The notes below the pieces were generated by a model that saw only the letters and a program-made list of their open reading frames with translations, made no database searches and was not told the DNA's origin. This document shows positions 55,740 to 63,752 of a DNA stretch of 64,000 bases, in pieces (within the stretch, counting starts at the first letter, position 1; every line of letters begins with the position of its first letter). Both the position numbers and the translations under genes were made by a program. Origin of the DNA: Alphaproteobacteria bacterium. GTDB taxonomy: Bacteria; Pseudomonadota; Alphaproteobacteria; ATCC43930; CGMCC-115725. The stretch covers positions 43,562 through 107,561 of the forward strand of contig JASHNY010000020.1 in the NCBI GenBank assembly GCA_030041385.1. Reading direction: 5' to 3'.

Positions 55740-56408
55740 ATGCCGCTCAATCGCAAGCAGATCGCCTGGCGCGCCGCGCAAGACCTTGCCGACGGGGTCT
55801 ACGTCAATCTCGGCATCGGCTTGCCGACGATGGTTGCCGACGTATTGCCCGAGGGGCGCGAGATCGTCCTGCAAAGCGAAAATGGCGTGCTCGGCGTCGG
55901 CCCGGCGCCGGGCGCCAACGAGATCGACCTCGACCTCGTCAACGCCGGCAAGCAGCCGGTGACGCTGGTGACGGGCGGCAGCTATGTCCACCATACCGAC
56001 TCGTTCCTGATGATCCGCGGCCACCATCTCGACCTCGCCCTACTCGGCGCGTTCGAGGTTGCCGAGAACGGCGATCTGGCGAACTGGACCACCGGCGACC
56101 CCAAATTTCCGCCCGGCGTCGGCGGCGCCATGGATCTCGCGGTCGGCGCCAAGGAAATCCGCGTGCTGGTCGAGCATACGACGCGCGGCGGCACCCCGCG
56201 CCTGCGCCGCCGCTGCGGCTATCCGCTGACCGCCGCCGGGGTGGTGCGGCGCATCTATACCGATCTCGCTGTCGTCGACGTCACCGCCGAGGGCTTTCTG
56301 GTCCGCGAGATGGTCGAAGACATCGACTTCGCGGCCCTCCAGGCCAAGACCGAGGCGGAATTGCGCAAGGCGCCCGACCTCAAAGTGCTCGAGGCGCCGC
56401 CTTTCTAA
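55740..56408 (+). CDS. 3-oxoacid CoA-transferase subunit B
   Basis: A 222-residue beta subunit. The catalytic glutamate is in LQSENGVLGVGP, and GVYVNLGIGLPTMVA and GGSYVHHTDSFLMIRGHH are family-typical. It forms the active transferase with the subunit encoded at 54944-55609. The ATG at 55740 opens MPLNRKQIAWRAA; the frame upstream to 55680 is repeat sequence. Confidence 0.92.
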   Translation: MPLNRKQIAWRAAQDLADGVYVNLGIGLPTMVADVLPEGREIVLQSENGVLGVGPAPGANEIDLDLVNAGKQPVTLVTGGSYVHHTDSFLMIRGHHLDLALLGAFEVAENGDLANWTTGDPKFPPGVGGAMDLAVGAKEIRVLVEHTTRGGTPRLRRRCGYPLTAAGVVRRIYTDLAVVDVTAEGFLVREMVEDIDFAALQAKTEAELRKAPDLKVLEAPPF

Positions 56409-56420
56409 GTCGGGCCGGCG

Positions 56421-56903
56421 ATGCCTGGCGCGTACGGCACAACGGTTCTCGATTCGGCCGTCCATATCATCCAGATCGCGCTGACGCCGGTCTTTCTGCT
56501 GTCGGGCATCGCGACCCTGCTTAATGTGTTCTCGACCCGGTTTGCTCGCGTCGCCGACCAGATCGACGCACTGGTCAAAAGCGCGGACAGCGGCGAGACG
56601 CGCGCCGACGCGACGCTGGCGCACCGGCTCTGCGTGCTGCGCCGACGCTCGCGAGCGCTCGATTTCGCGGTCGTGCTCGCGGCGAGCGGCGCGGCCTTGA
56701 CCTGTGCGGCGGTGCTCGCGCTGTTTGTCGGCGAGGCGGGCGGGCCCGTGGTCGCGACGATGCTGCTGGTCTTCTTCGGGCTGGCGATCGGCTGTACGCT
56801 GGCCGCGATAGGCGCCTTCACGATCGAGATGCTGATGGCAAATCGGCGCGTGCGCGCGGAGGCTTCCGCCGAGAGTGTGTCGGCCGGCGCTTCCGCGGGA
56901 TAG
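56421..56903 (+). CDS. DUF2721 membrane protein
   Basis: A 160-residue protein of the DUF2721 family. Three membrane segments are seen: IIQIALTPVFLLSGIATLL, FAVVLAASGAALTCAAVLAL and VATMLLVFFGLAIGCTLAA, with the conserved FSTRFARVADQI between the first two. The function is unknown. It begins 12 bases after the CoA-transferase and ends 7 bases before the sigma-factor gene, so it may share a transcript with either. Confidence 0.82.
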   Translation: MPGAYGTTVLDSAVHIIQIALTPVFLLSGIATLLNVFSTRFARVADQIDALVKSADSGETRADATLAHRLCVLRRRSRALDFAVVLAASGAALTCAAVLALFVGEAGGPVVATMLLVFFGLAIGCTLAAIGAFTIEMLMANRRVRAEASAESVSAGASAG

Positions 56904-56910
56904 CGGCGAG

Positions 56911-57579
56911 ATGCGCGGTACTGCGACAGCGGTGGCGGCGGAGCCCGATGAAGCCCAACTGGTCGCCGGCGCCAAGCAGCGCGACGAGGCGGCGATCCGC
57001 GCGATCATCCGCCGCTACAATCAGAGCCTGTTCCGGCTGGCGCGCGGCATCCTCGGCGACAACGACGCGGAAGACGCGCTGCAGGAGGCCTATCTGCACG
57101 CGTTTCGCGGCATCGGCGAATTCCGCGGCGAAGCAAGCCTGAGAACCTGGCTCGGCCGCATCGTGGTCAACACGGCACGGGAGCGGCTGCGGCGACGGCG
57201 CAGGGCAGCGCGTCTCGGTGCGTGCGGCGAGGACGTTATCGCGTTTCCGCTCGCCTCCGCGAATCGGAACCCGGAAGAAACGATGGCACACGAACAGCTT
57301 CGCCAGCTTATCGAGCAGGCGATCGACGAGTTGCCGCCCGATTTCCGGTCGGTCGTAGTGGCGCGCCTCTTGGAAGAGATGAGCGTCGAGGAAACCGCCC
57401 AGGTGCTCGATCTCAAGCCCGAGACGGTGAAGACGCGGCTGCATCGTGCCCGGCGGCTGCTACGGGCGGCGATCGAACGGCGTATCGGCGCGGTGATGAC
57501 CGACGCCTTCCCGTTCGGCGACGAGCGCTGCCAGCGTGTCGCCGACCGGGTGATCGAGGGGCTCCGGCTCGACTGCTGA
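56911..57579 (+). CDS. ECF RNA polymerase sigma factor (RpoE type)
   Basis: A 222-residue sigma factor. Region 2 (FRLARGILGDNDAEDALQEA and FRGEASLRTWLGRIV) and region 4 (ELPPDFRSVVVARLLEEMS then LDLKPETVKTRLHRARRLL) are clear. A linker of about 45 residues between them carries the segment RRRRRAARLG. No anti-sigma factor follows; the C-terminus adds about 30 residues with FGDERCQRVADRVI, which might act as a built-in regulator. The next two genes encode a DUF4142 protein and a cupredoxin. Confidence 0.93.
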   Translation: MRGTATAVAAEPDEAQLVAGAKQRDEAAIRAIIRRYNQSLFRLARGILGDNDAEDALQEAYLHAFRGIGEFRGEASLRTWLGRIVVNTARERLRRRRRAARLGACGEDVIAFPLASANRNPEETMAHEQLRQLIEQAIDELPPDFRSVVVARLLEEMSVEETAQVLDLKPETVKTRLHRARRLLRAAIERRIGAVMTDAFPFGDERCQRVADRVIEGLRLDC

Positions 57580-57586
57580 AAATCCG

Positions 57587-57614
57587 GGAACCTTTTCTCC
57601 CGCCCGGCATCTAA
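57587..57614 (+). promoter_or_regulatory. Sigma-E-like promoter upstream of the DUF4142 gene
   Basis: GGAAC (57587-57591) and TCTAA (57610-57614) are 18 bases apart, the layout of RpoE-type promoters (GGAACTT, about 16 bases, TCTRA). It begins 8 bases after the sigma gene stop and would drive the DUF4142-cupredoxin pair, with a GCGAACC/GGTTCGC hairpin (57621-57641) in the 5' leader before the GGGAGGAGAG ribosome site. Confidence 0.6.
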
Positions 57615-57660
57615 GGGCGCGCGAACCGGTTTCGGGTTCGCCTCGGGAGGAGAGAACTCA

Positions 57661-58185
57661 ATGTTGGGATCGAGGCTCGCAGCGGCAGGTGTCGCGCTGG
57701 TGATGGTCGTGGGGTCGGCGGCGGCCCAGCCGGCAAGGCCGACCGACCCGCAAATCGCCCACATCGCCTATACCGCCGGGCAGGTCGACATCGCGGCGGC
57801 GAAGCTGGCTCTGCAAAAGTCCCACAACGCGCAGGTCCGCGAATTTGCCGCCGACATGGTTCGCGACCATACCGCCGTCAACGACAAGGCGTTGGCGCTG
57901 GTCAAGAAGCTCGGCGTGACGCCGGCGGACAACCCGACAAGCGAGGCCCTCGTCAAACAGGGCGAAGAGAACCGCGCCAGACTTGCCAAGCTCGACGGCG
58001 CAGCCTTCGACAAGGCCTATGTCGACAACGAGGTCGCCTATCACAGAGAGGTCAACGGCGCACTGGAAAAAACCCTGATCCCGTCGGCGTCGAACCACGA
58101 GCTCAAGGCCCTTCTTGAAACCGGGCTCAAGATTTTCCAGGGTCATCAGCAGCATGCGGAGATGATTGCGGCGGCGCTGCAGTGA
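57661..58185 (+). CDS. DUF4142 secreted protein
   Basis: A 174-residue exported protein. A signal peptide (cleavage near AAA-QP, residue 22) is followed by a ferritin-like helical DUF4142 domain with segments FAADMVRDHTAVNDKAL and GHQQHAEMI. Many such proteins are stress-induced. A sigma-E-like promoter lies directly upstream. Its stop overlaps the cupredoxin start by 4 bases, so the two are made together. Confidence 0.9.
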   Translation: MLGSRLAAAGVALVMVVGSAAAQPARPTDPQIAHIAYTAGQVDIAAAKLALQKSHNAQVREFAADMVRDHTAVNDKALALVKKLGVTPADNPTSEALVKQGEENRARLAKLDGAAFDKAYVDNEVAYHREVNGALEKTLIPSASNHELKALLETGLKIFQGHQQHAEMIAAALQ

Positions 58186-58496
58186 GAGGCGAGGTCTTCG
58201 CCGCGGCCGGGATATTCCTTGCCGCCACCGGCGCCGCCAGCGCCGATACGATCACGGTCGAGATCGCCAAGCTGGCGTTCGTGCCGGCGCAGGTCACCGC
58301 TCATGTCGGCGACACCATCGTGTGGAAGAACGAGGATTTCATCACCCACACGGCGACCGCCCGCAACCACGAATGGGACGTGACGATCCCCGCCCACGCG
58401 ACCGGACGGGCGGTGCTCAGCAAGCCTGAGGTGATCGATTATTTCTGCCGCATACACCCCAACATGAGAGGGCGGATTACGGTTGAAGAGAAGTAG
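58182..58496 (+). CDS. Periplasmic cupredoxin
   Basis: A 104-residue blue-copper-type protein with a signal peptide of about 21 residues. The copper ligands appear as His in FITHTATA and Cys, His and Met in FCRIHPNM, a compact arrangement like amicyanin or plastocyanin. It may donate electrons or buffer copper in the periplasm. The GTG start overlaps the DUF4142 stop. Confidence 0.9.
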   Translation: MRGEVFAAAGIFLAATGAASADTITVEIAKLAFVPAQVTAHVGDTIVWKNEDFITHTATARNHEWDVTIPAHATGRAVLSKPEVIDYFCRIHPNMRGRITVEEK

Positions 58497-58502
58497 CTGC
58501 CG

Positions 58503-58895
58503 TTATTCGGCCGCCTTCATCTTCTCGTAGCGGCCCATCGGCACGATTTCGGCGACGGTGCCGTCCGGCGAACGGTATTTGATCGGAATCTCGCCGGGCT
58601 TGGACAGGATCGTGCCGCCGGCGGCCGTGACCTTTGCGACACAGCCCTCATGGTCTTCGACCTCGATGCCGAAATGGTGGATCGCCGGGCCGGGTCCGAC
58701 CAGTTTCGCCTCCGGGTCGTCCTCGCTGTCGTAGAGCATCAGCGCCAGATCGATGTACCCGTCGGTCATGTGGCGCGAGATGTGCCCGCGCGAGCGCCCG
58801 GTATGCACCTGGCGAAACCCGTAGACGGTCTCGTAGAACCGGGTCGCGGCATCGAGATCGGCGACCTTCAAGGCGATGTGGTTGATCCTGGGCAT
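58503..58895 (-). CDS. VOC-family (glyoxalase-fold) protein
   Basis: A 130-residue vicinal-oxygen-chelate protein. INHIALKVADLDAATRFYETVYGF and IHHFGIEVEDHEGC are the two conserved strands, with metal-type histidines at HIALKV and HHFGIEV; SPDGTVAEIVP ends the fold. It could isomerise or cleave a small substrate. It is 24 bases downstream of the metallo-beta-lactamase-fold gene on the same strand. Confidence 0.88.
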   Translation of the reverse strand: MPRINHIALKVADLDAATRFYETVYGFRQVHTGRSRGHISRHMTDGYIDLALMLYDSEDDPEAKLVGPGPAIHHFGIEVEDHEGCVAKVTAAGGTILSKPGEIPIKYRSPDGTVAEIVPMGRYEKMKAAE

Positions 58896-58919
58896 CGCGT
58901 TGCACTCCCATGCTGATGG

Positions 58920-59954
58920 TCAGGTGGATATTGCCCCAAACCGGTCGATTCCGTCATCGCCACTGACCCGTTCCAGCGCGCCCTGGCCGCACAGGTAATG
59001 CAGGTGCGCCAGCGCCTCGCCGAGGGCGAACCCGGTCTGGTGGCGGTCGAGCGGGCGGCGGAACAGGATCGGCATCAACTCGGCGGCGCAGAGCGGGCGG
59101 GTGCAGGCCGCGACGACCTCGTCGCAGCGGACGCGGTGATGCGCCGCCAACTCGTCGATGCGCTGGTGTGCGCCGCGAAACGGCAGATTGTGCGACGGCA
59201 ATACCAGGATGTCGGGTGGCAGTTCCTTGCGTAATTTGGCCAGCGAGGCGAGGTAGCGGGCGAGCGGGTCGCCGTCGGGCTCGTGCGCGGGCACGCTGAT
59301 ATTGGGCGAAATGCGCGGCAATATCTGGTCGCCGGCGATCAGAATGCCGGCCTCGGCGCAATAGAGGCAGGCGTGTTCCGGCGCGTGGCCCTCGCCGACG
59401 ATGACCCGCCAAATGCGGCCGCCGATCGCGATTTCGCTGCCGTCGCCGATGCGGTGATAGGCGCCCGGCACCGACGGCACGCCGCGGCGGTAATTGCCCT
59501 GCCGTTCGGCGAAGATCGCGGCGGCCTCGTCGTCCAGCCCGGCGCGGCGGGCGAACTCGCTCCGCACCCTGGCCGCGTCCCCGCCGGCATCGCCGGTCAT
59601 CATGCGCGCGTGCAGCCACTCCTTCTCGGTGATCCACAGCTTCGCGTCCCATTCCTCGGTCAGCCAGCCGGCCAGCCCGATATGGTCGGGGTGGTAATGG
59701 GTGACGATGACGCGCCCGATCGGCCGGCCGCCGAGACAGGTCGCGAAGAGGTGCTGCCAGGCGGCCTTTGTCTCGGGCAATGCATAGCCGCAATCGACCG
59801 CGGTCCAGCACGGGCCGTCATCGACGAGCCACAGATTGATGTGGTTCAGCGCAAACGGCAGCCGCATGCGCAGCCACAACACGCCCGGCGCAATCGCAAT
59901 CGCCTCGCCCGGCGCCGGCGGCGTCGCGACCGGGAATTCCAGCAGCCCGTCCAT
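58920..59954 (-). CDS. Metallo-beta-lactamase-fold hydrolase
   Basis: A 344-residue protein with the zinc motif THYHPDHIG (His86, His88, Asp90, His91), a later GEGHAPEHACLY and the AGDQIL aspartate segment, as in glyoxalase-II-like hydrolases. It also has a C-terminal helical region of about 90 residues rich in leucine and arginine that most short relatives lack. It probably hydrolyses a thioester or lactone. A VOC-family gene follows downstream. Confidence 0.9.
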   Translation of the reverse strand: MDGLLEFPVATPPAPGEAIAIAPGVLWLRMRLPFALNHINLWLVDDGPCWTAVDCGYALPETKAAWQHLFATCLGGRPIGRVIVTHYHPDHIGLAGWLTEEWDAKLWITEKEWLHARMMTGDAGGDAARVRSEFARRAGLDDEAAAIFAERQGNYRRGVPSVPGAYHRIGDGSEIAIGGRIWRVIVGEGHAPEHACLYCAEAGILIAGDQILPRISPNISVPAHEPDGDPLARYLASLAKLRKELPPDILVLPSHNLPFRGAHQRIDELAAHHRVRCDEVVAACTRPLCAAELMPILFRRPLDRHQTGFALGEALAHLHYLCGQGALERVSGDDGIDRFGAIST

Positions 59955-60069
59955 CTATCCTCTCGCTTCCCGCGTTGACCGCGAGGCTAAGGCGTTGCAA
60001 CAGTTATGGGCAAGCGGCAAGCCTGCCGCCCAGCAATGCATCGGTGCAGTGGAGTCCGGGAAAACAGGC

Positions 60070-61653
60070 ATGCGCGATTTCAACTTTTCGGGGCGCTCGG
60101 CCGCCATCGCGGCCAACGGCATGGTCGCAACCTCGCAACCGCGGGCGACATTGGCCGGGCTCGACGTCTTGCGGGCCGGCGGCAACGCGATGGACGCGGC
60201 GATCGCCGCAGTTGCAATGCAATGCGTCGTCGAGCCGGAAAGTACCGGCATTGGCGGCGACTGCTTCGTCCTCTATGCGAAAAACGGGGCGCCGCCGGTG
60301 GCGCTGAACGGTTCGGGCCGGGCGCCGGCCAAGGCGACGGCGGAGTGGTACGCCGAGCGGCAAATCCACGACATCGAGACGCAGACGCCGCACGCCGTGA
60401 CGGTGCCGGGCGCGGTTGACGCCTGGTGCGAGCTCAACCGCGAATACGGCTCGAAGCCGCTCGCCGAATTGCTCGAACCGGCCGCCCGCGCCGCCGAGGA
60501 CGGCTGGGTCGTCAATCAGCGCGTCGCCTATGACTGGCAGCGGCTGCACTGGAAGCTGCAGGACCCGGTGACGGCGGCGCTGTTCCTGAAGGGCGGAAGG
60601 CCGCCGGTCGCGGGCGATACGATGCGCAACCCGGCGCTGGCCCGCACCCTGCGGCGGATCGGCCGCGAGGGGCGGTCGGCGTTTTACGAGGGCGCCGTCG
60701 CCCGCGAGATTGTCGCCCGGCTCAAATCGCTCGGCGGTCTGCACGAAGAGGGGGATTTCGCCAACCAGCGCTCGGAATGGGTGCAGCCCATTCATGCCGC
60801 TTATCGCGGCTACGAGGTTTACGAATGCCCGCCGAATGGGCAGGGGCTCGCGGCCTTGATGATCCTGCGGCAGCTCGAAGGTTTCGCCCTCGGCGACGAC
60901 AGCTTGAGCGAGGCCGACCGGCTGCACCTGCTCGCCGAGGCGACCAAATCGGCCTATCGCGCGCGCGACGATTTTTTCGCCGACCCGGCGCAAACCCCGG
61001 TCGATGTCGACGGGTTTCTGTCGGACGAATGGGCCGCGCGGGCGCGGCGGGAAATCCGCCTCGACGCCGTGCTCCCCGGCAATACGTGGCACGGCGGAAC
61101 CCTGCATTCCGACACGGTGTACCTGTGTGCAGTCGATCGCGACGGCAACGCCTGCTCGTTCATCAATTCGCTGTTCTCGAACTGGGGCAGCGGCATCGTT
61201 GCGCCGGAATGCGGCGTGCTGTTGCAAAACCGAGGCAGCGCCTTCCGCACCACGCCCGGCCATCCCAATGCGATCGCGCCGGGCAAGCGGCCGTTTCATA
61301 CGATCATTCCGGCAATGCTGATGAAGGATGGACGCACGGTGATGCCGTTCGGCGTCATGGGCGGGCAGTACCAGGCGGTCGGGCACGCCCATCTGCTGCA
61401 CCGCATGCTGGATCGCGGTTTCGACCCGCAACAGGCGGCAGAGGCGCCGCGCAGCTTCGCCTTTCGCGGCAAATTGCAAGTCGAGAAGGCCAATCCCGAG
61501 CCGATCGTCGCCGATCTGGCGCGCCGCGGCCACGAGATCGACGTTCGCAACGTGCCGCTCGGCGGCTGCCAGGCGATCTGGATGGATCATGCGCGCGGCG
61601 TCTTGATCGGCGGCTCCGACCCGCGCAAGGACGGCATGGCGCTGGGGTACTGA
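60070..61653 (+). CDS. Gamma-glutamyltransferase-family Ntn-hydrolase
   Basis: A 527-residue protein of the gamma-glutamyltranspeptidase family, here without a signal peptide. AGGNAMDAAIAA and PESTGIGGDCFVLYA are N-terminal family segments; the nucleophile is probably Thr349 in LHSDTVYLCAVDRDGN, where the precursor is cut into large and small chains. GKRPFHTIIPAM is the conserved C-terminal block. It acts on gamma-glutamyl compounds or related amides, possibly in the cytoplasm. The ATG at 60070 follows the intergenic region. It ends at the ureD frame. Confidence 0.88.
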   Translation: MRDFNFSGRSAAIAANGMVATSQPRATLAGLDVLRAGGNAMDAAIAAVAMQCVVEPESTGIGGDCFVLYAKNGAPPVALNGSGRAPAKATAEWYAERQIHDIETQTPHAVTVPGAVDAWCELNREYGSKPLAELLEPAARAAEDGWVVNQRVAYDWQRLHWKLQDPVTAALFLKGGRPPVAGDTMRNPALARTLRRIGREGRSAFYEGAVAREIVARLKSLGGLHEEGDFANQRSEWVQPIHAAYRGYEVYECPPNGQGLAALMILRQLEGFALGDDSLSEADRLHLLAEATKSAYRARDDFFADPAQTPVDVDGFLSDEWAARARREIRLDAVLPGNTWHGGTLHSDTVYLCAVDRDGNACSFINSLFSNWGSGIVAPECGVLLQNRGSAFRTTPGHPNAIAPGKRPFHTIIPAMLMKDGRTVMPFGVMGGQYQAVGHAHLLHRMLDRGFDPQQAAEAPRSFAFRGKLQVEKANPEPIVADLARRGHEIDVRNVPLGGCQAIWMDHARGVLIGGSDPRKDGMALGY

Positions 61654-62498
61654 GGCTGAGCGCCGCTGCGGGTGTTCATGGCGTCGCCGAGATCGGCTTC
61701 GTCCGCGGCGACAAGGGCACGCGGCTCGATCATCTCTACCAGCACGATCCGCTGCGGGTGTTGTTTCCGGCGATGCCGGTCGGCGAGCCGAAACTCGGGG
61801 TCGTAATCACGACCGCCGGCGGTCTCGTCGCCGGCGACCGGCTCGACCTGGCGGTCAGGGTCGCCGAGGACGCCGCGGCCCATATCACCTCCGCCGCCGC
61901 CGAAAAAGTGTACCGCTCGACCGGTGCGACCGTCCGCGTCCGTCAGCACCTCCGCGTTGCCGCCGGCGCGCGGCTCGAATTCCTGCCGCCCGAGACGATC
62001 GTGTTCGACAGCGCGCGGCTCCGCCGCACGGCGATCGTCGAACTCGGCTCCGGCGCCGGTTTCCTCGGCGGCGGCATCCTCGTATTCGGGCGCCGCGCGC
62101 GCGGCGAGGCGTTTACCGCCGGCTTGCTGCACGAGGTGTGGGAGGTATGGCGCGACGGCATGCTCGTCTGGGGCGACGCGTTTCATCTCGACGGCGACGT
62201 CGCCGCGACGATTGCCGATCCTGCGGGTCTCGACGGCGCCGCCGCCAGCGCGATGCTGATCCTGGCGCCGCCCGACCGCGACCCGCGAGGTTTCATCGAT
62301 GCCGCGCGGGAGCGGCAGCAACGCTCTGCCTTGCCCGGTCTGCGCGGCGGAATCACGGTCGTTTCGGGCCTTCTGGTGGCGCGCTGGCTCGGCGCCGACG
62401 CGCTGCTGGTTCGCCGCGCCTATGCCGATCTGGCCTGCCACCTGCGGCAGGCCGCGCTGGGACTGCCGCCGCGCCTGCCGCGGCTGTGGCAGCTGTGA
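61650..62498 (+). CDS. ureD: Urease accessory protein UreD, start uncertain
   Basis: UreD helps load nickel into apo-urease. LYQHDPLRVLFP, TTAGGLVAGDRLDL, SAAAEKVYRSTGA and FLPPETIVFDSARL are all UreD-type. No ATG, GTG or TTG precedes the conserved HGVAEIGF in frame; the nearest candidates are CTG at 61650 or 61656, which would overlap the end of the upstream gene. The alternative is a GTG inside RVLFP that would remove the conserved N-terminus. The usual next gene, ureA, appears only at 63753, separated by an antisense hydrolase. Confidence 0.85.
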   Translation: MRLSAAAGVHGVAEIGFVRGDKGTRLDHLYQHDPLRVLFPAMPVGEPKLGVVITTAGGLVAGDRLDLAVRVAEDAAAHITSAAAEKVYRSTGATVRVRQHLRVAAGARLEFLPPETIVFDSARLRRTAIVELGSGAGFLGGGILVFGRRARGEAFTAGLLHEVWEVWRDGMLVWGDAFHLDGDVAATIADPAGLDGAAASAMLILAPPDRDPRGFIDAARERQQRSALPGLRGGITVVSGLLVARWLGADALLVRRAYADLACHLRQAALGLPPRLPRLWQL

Positions 62499-62505
62499 TC
62501 CGTGT

Positions 62506-63618
62506 TCAATGCAGGGTGCGGACGAAAAAGGCTTTGGCGAGGTGCGCCGTTTCGGCATGGATCGCGTCGCGGTCGACCCCGGCCCGGTCGGCGCACAGCG
62601 CCGGCAATTCCTTGCGGCCGCCCGCGGTGCAGGTTGCGGTGAAGACGTAGTGGTTAGCGGTGCCGGGGATGATCGTCAGCTCGGCATGCTTGACGTGGGC
62701 GGCCAGAAACCGCGCACCGCTGCCCGGGGGCACGACCGTGTCGCCGGCGCTGGCGACGATCGCCATCGGAATATCGATGCCGGCGAGGCTCTCAGGCGTG
62801 AAGGCGGGCACCAGCGAGGGCGCGATCGCAAAGACGGCGCGAACCCGCGGGTCGCGATAGGAGCGGCCGTCGTCGGCGAGGGCGGCGCGGTATTCCGGAT
62901 CGCTCTTCTGCAACGCCTCGGCCTTGGCGCGGAGGTCGACGAATTCGGGCGGTGCGGCGCACATTGCGTCGGCCGCCGGCGATTTGCAGAACGCGCGGAA
63001 GTGCAAAAGCGAGGTGATGCCGCCGACGAGCGCGACCGTCGTATAGCCGCCGAGCGAAAACCCGGCGGCGCCGATGCGCTGGGGATCGAGCCGCGGGCCG
63101 AAGGTCGGGTCGCCGAGCATGCCGCTGATGACGGCGCTCAGATCGCGCGCCCGCAGCCACCACAGCGAAAACCCCTGCGGCGTGTAGCCGTCGATCGCGT
63201 TGTTGCCGGGATGGTTGACCGCGGCGACGACGTATCCTGCGGAGGCAAGCGCGGTGCCGAGCCAGGTGAGGCTCGACGCCGTCCCGCCGGTCCCGTGCGA
63301 CATCACGATCAGCGGAAATTTGGCCGGCGTCGGCGACAGGGCTGCGTCGTGTGCAACACGCCCGCCTTCGAACAAGGGATCGCCCGGCGCTCCGATGGTC
63401 TGCTGCTGCTCCTTGGCGTCGGGGGCGGCCGGATACCATACGATCGCGGTCAGCGCGTGGTTGGCGTCGCCGCGCCAGTCGTACGGCTCGGGCGGCACGA
63501 ACCGGCGCGCGACGACTCCGACCTTGAACGCCGCATGGTCGGGCGCGGCTGCTTGCGCCTGGCCGAGGCAGGCCGCGGCCGCCATCAGCGCCGCCGCCAG
63601 CAGCCTAAACTTTATCAT
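62506..63618 (-). CDS. Secreted alpha/beta hydrolase
   Basis: A 370-residue periplasmic or secreted alpha/beta-hydrolase with a signal peptide of about 23 residues (LLAAALMAAAACLGQAQA). The oxyanion segment VMSHGTGG and nucleophile elbow GFSLGGYT (serine) are intact, with a late histidine in GTANHYVF. It resembles predicted dienelactone-hydrolase-like or platelet-activating-factor-acetylhydrolase-like proteins. GGAG precedes the ATG at 63618. It is antisense within a urease locus. Confidence 0.87.
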   Translation of the reverse strand: MIKFRLLAAALMAAAACLGQAQAAAPDHAAFKVGVVARRFVPPEPYDWRGDANHALTAIVWYPAAPDAKEQQQTIGAPGDPLFEGGRVAHDAALSPTPAKFPLIVMSHGTGGTASSLTWLGTALASAGYVVAAVNHPGNNAIDGYTPQGFSLWWLRARDLSAVISGMLGDPTFGPRLDPQRIGAAGFSLGGYTTVALVGGITSLLHFRAFCKSPAADAMCAAPPEFVDLRAKAEALQKSDPEYRAALADDGRSYRDPRVRAVFAIAPSLVPAFTPESLAGIDIPMAIVASAGDTVVPPGSGARFLAAHVKHAELTIIPGTANHYVFTATCTAGGRKELPALCADRAGVDRDAIHAETAHLAKAFFVRTLH

Positions 63619-63752
63619 CGGTCGCTCCGGTGAAGACATGCCGCCATCGCAGGTTTATAAAAATTCGCCGCGGTGCGCACCCGATCTTTCCCTGACCCGG
63701 ACGTGGGGATCAGTCGCGGTTTGGCACGGCCCATGCTTGGCGAGCCGACGCG

